From Planctomycetota bacterium (lineage in GTDB: Bacteria; Planctomycetota; Phycisphaerae; WQYP01): a stretch of 6,405 nucleotides of DNA. Positions 4,575-6,405 of the stretch are shown here, in pieces. A program made the position numbers and the translations under genes. Below the pieces are notes generated by a model, which saw nothing but the letters and a program-made list of their open reading frames with translations, was not told where the DNA came from and made no database searches. The stretch is from NCBI GenBank assembly GCA_021826605.1, contig JAKAZF010000170.1:1-6405 (forward strand). The letters are read 5' to 3'. Numbering within the stretch: position 1 is the stretch's first letter; every line of letters starts with the position of its first letter.

Positions 4575-6158
4575 TTATTTCGGCGGTGACGGTGGCGATA
4601 GAATCTGATTCCAGACAGGATAGGTGTCCGTTGTTCCAGCTGGTGCCGGACCGGCGGCGGCTGGTGATGCATTAGTCAATGTCCACGTCTGGTTTTTTGC
4701 ATTCCATGTCAATGTTCCTCCCCAGTGCCAAGACGACGATGCAAGCGGAATATCAATCGAGCCGGATTGTTTTGGTGTGTACATTACCCACATCGTAGGC
4801 GAATCATCAATGCTCAATACGGAGTAGTTGACTTGGTTAGCGAAGTTATCCGTGACCTCTTGTGGCCCGTCAAGAACCTCGTCGTTCCCATTGGTTACGT
4901 CGTTGGAGTCATAGGGATCTCTCCCATCAAGGCCCGTCCCGGTCGCGGCGAAATTAGTGACTGGGGGAACGCCTGTCCACATATCATTTTCCGTGTATAC
5001 CTGCACGTAGTAGCTTTGCCCCGCATAGGTAGCCGAATGGACTGTGGGGTGCGAAAACAGAATTCCGGCCTGCTGGGTGGTCGCGCTATTCTGGCCTATG
5101 GCGTTAGTCGCGACCAGATAGATTACTTCCGCAGGTCCACCCTGTTCTGGGGTAGCCCGCGTCGCATATTGATATGTCGCCTTGAGCGTTGTCGTCGGCG
5201 CGGTCACGATGAAAGTGGTATTGACTGGTGTAGCGCCGGTTACGCCCTGTGGTTGAACGGAGGGGTTGAAGCTCCCACCTTTCGTGTAGTAATACGATTG
5301 AAGCATCGCTGGTGAACTAGATGGATCGGGAAATGTAGATTTTGTATCATTGCCTGGCGTCAATTTATTGACGGTCGCACTGCTATGATCACTTGCTACG
5401 GTGTATCCGTTAATTGCCGCCGAGCCGTTATCCCCAGCACCGTCAATTTTCCATGTAAATTTACTCGCCAAATCGGATGGTGCCAATTTCGCCCCCAACT
5501 GAATCGGCCAACCGGCATGGACATCTTCAGTTTTGTTAGTGACTACACTGCCACTGTCCGGGCTGCCGCCCGCCACCGGCCCGGTGTACGTGATGTCCAG
5601 TGTATAGCCGGTCACATCCTCCGGCCCCGCGTTGCCGCTTCCGGCCCAGTTCAGTTGGCCATCGCTTTTCGTATCCGAAATTGACACCGCACACGTCGTA
5701 GAAACCTCAAAATATCCCGCAACCAACGGCGTAAATGTCAGCGTCGCATTCGAACTCGACGACGGCTGCGCCGGGCTGATGGTAGCAGTATACTCTCCCT
5801 CGTCCGCACCGTGAAACTGGTCCGCCTGTGTGGCCTTGTATAGAACCTGTCCAACAGTCCATGTGTACTGCGTGGAAAGGCTACTCTCGTCCTCACTCGG
5901 CGGAGGTGGACTGAGGCTTGATGTCGAGGCACTTAAGCTGGAGGTGGCGGCGCTGTTAACCTTCACCGGAGTAGGAGACAGTGCACTCATGTTGGCCGTT
6001 ACATAAACTGTGCCAGTAGGATCGCCCAGGCTCCTGATGGCAAAGATTGCCAGCATCACCAGCACCGCTGAAACAATTCCCAGTTCCAGCACAATGGATC
6101 GCTTGCGCGGCCCATTCCAGTTCCTTACCCGATTCCAGAGATTTCCAGCCATTTTCAT
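4575..6158 (-). CDS. large membrane-anchored Ig-like surface protein
   Basis: The 527-residue protein has a basic N-terminus (RVRNWNGPRKR, 10-20), one hydrophobic segment (22-42, SIVLELGIVSAVLVMLAIF), then a long external part, so it is a type II anchored or secreted protein. A Ser/Thr/Pro linker (about 60-97) leads to beta-rich modules. The first spans about 98-195 (YTWTVG ... LTFTPLVAGYFEVS, PKD/Ig-like). The second spans about 212-325 (DVHAGWPIQLGAKL, FTWKIDG, YYYTKGG), a pattern I associate with Ig-like domains of unannotated bacterial surface proteins. A C-terminal module (about 370-520) contains SSWHWGGTLTW and YPVWNQIL, and the protein ends in a Pro-rich tail. It has few Cys and no enzymatic motif. 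The start is ATG at 6158, 9 nt after AAGGAG and 1 nt after the upstream gene's TGA. An in-frame TTG at 6179 overlaps that site and is not the start. Function is unknown; adhesion, matrix or envelope scaffold roles are possible. Confidence 0.85.
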   Translation of the reverse strand: MKMAGNLWNRVRNWNGPRKRSIVLELGIVSAVLVMLAIFAIRSLGDPTGTVYVTANMSALSPTPVKVNSAATSSLSASTSSLSPPPPSEDESSLSTQYTWTVGQVLYKATQADQFHGADEGEYTATISPAQPSSSSNATLTFTPLVAGYFEVSTTCAVSISDTKSDGQLNWAGSGNAGPEDVTGYTLDITYTGPVAGGSPDSGSVVTNKTEDVHAGWPIQLGAKLAPSDLASKFTWKIDGAGDNGSAAINGYTVASDHSSATVNKLTPGNDTKSTFPDPSSSPAMLQSYYYTKGGSFNPSVQPQGVTGATPVNTTFIVTAPTTTLKATYQYATRATPEQGGPAEVIYLVATNAIGQNSATTQQAGILFSHPTVHSATYAGQSYYVQVYTENDMWTGVPPVTNFAATGTGLDGRDPYDSNDVTNGNDEVLDGPQEVTDNFANQVNYSVLSIDDSPTMWVMYTPKQSGSIDIPLASSSWHWGGTLTWNAKNQTWTLTNASPAAAGPAPAGTTDTYPVWNQILSPPSPPK

Positions 6159-6159
6159 T

Positions 6160-6405
6160 TCAAAGTTCTCCTTGTCCAAGTTTTCCTGAATTCGGTTGTA
6201 GATCGTGATCCTTTGCCATCAGTTCCTTTAATCCCTTCCACTGTTTGAGCATTGCGCGAAAGGCATTGTTCATATTGGAGTCAAATACTTTCCGATCTTT
6301 ATGTGTCCAAAAATCCAGCCGCCAACGCCAGCGGGCTAACAATGCCGCCGGGGCATTCTGCGCCGCTGCGGCGCGAAGCGCCATCAAACGCACCGGCCAG
6401 CGGGC
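6160..6405 (-). CDS. C-terminal end of an unknown protein (partial at window edge)
   Basis: The frame is open from the right edge of the window to TGA at 6160, giving 81 residues of what is probably a longer protein starting outside. The visible part is Ala/Arg/Trp-rich (ALRAAAAQNAPAALLARW), followed by a charged helical region (FWTHKDRKVFDSNMNNAF) and a basic end (KQWKGLKELM). It has no signal peptide or membrane segment and no family that I recognise. An in-frame GTG at 6393 and ATG at 6384 exist, but neither is needed if the frame continues. The stop is 1 nt from the ATG of the 527-residue protein and overlaps its ribosome binding site region, so the two are translated together. It is the most upstream visible member of the minus-strand operon. 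Confidence 0.65.
   Translation of the reverse strand, partial: ARWPVRLMALRAAAAQNAPAALLARWRWRLDFWTHKDRKVFDSNMNNAFRAMLKQWKGLKELMAKDHDLQPNSGKLGQGEL

Noticed and set aside
6030..6100. Type IV pilin-like N-terminus in the 527-residue protein (SIVLE with Glu at position 5)
   Set aside because: The residue before the putative cleavage is Arg instead of the required Gly, and the leader is not a typical prepilin one. An ordinary membrane anchor explains it better.

Overview
The window looks like chromosome from a free-living bacterium, most likely of the Planctomycetota-Verrucomicrobiota (PVC) group. The HU-type protein has the composition and the FTLPGLGKL stretch I associate with that group. The arginine decarboxylase homologue resembles PVC homologues. 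The minus-strand operon encodes the large secreted Ig-like proteins common there. This placement rests on recalled protein similarity, not a search. Most genes have clear AAGGAG or GGAG ribosome binding sites.

Layout. Positions 1-278 are non-coding, with a GC-rich inverted repeat at the left edge and a possible terminator at 202-237. Positions 279-839 (minus) encode a pyruvoyl-dependent arginine decarboxylase homologue that has Gly where the family has its pyruvoyl-forming Ser. Between it and the divergent HU gene (1230-1535, plus) lie a 153-bp foldback element flanked by CATA on both sides (868-1020) and a structured HU leader (1149-1202). HU is followed by a strong intrinsic terminator (1632-1671). 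A convergent ASCH-domain gene follows (1890-2489, minus). Upstream of it is a 183-bp inverted-repeat element with a 9-bp near-perfect target duplication (2654-2836), which carries the hallmarks of a MITE. A diverged piece of the same repeat is seen at 1761-1785.

The right half (2843-6405) is one tightly packed minus-strand operon, read right to left. It holds the C-terminal end of an unknown protein (cut by the window edge), a 527-residue membrane-anchored Ig-like protein, a 388-residue exported protein with two related beta-rich halves, and two small ORFs of 86 and 90 codons overlapping at GTGA. Spacings of 1 nt, 11 nt, 24 nt and a 4-nt overlap suggest co-translation. The operon probably makes cell-surface or periplasmic proteins of unknown function. 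The MITE sits exactly at the stop codon of its last ORF.

The points most worth a second look are the Ser-to-Gly change in the decarboxylase, the two foldback elements with target duplications, the HU leader structure, and the uncharacterised surface-protein operon. I saw no CRISPR array, rRNA, tRNA, phage genes or recognisable defence system.
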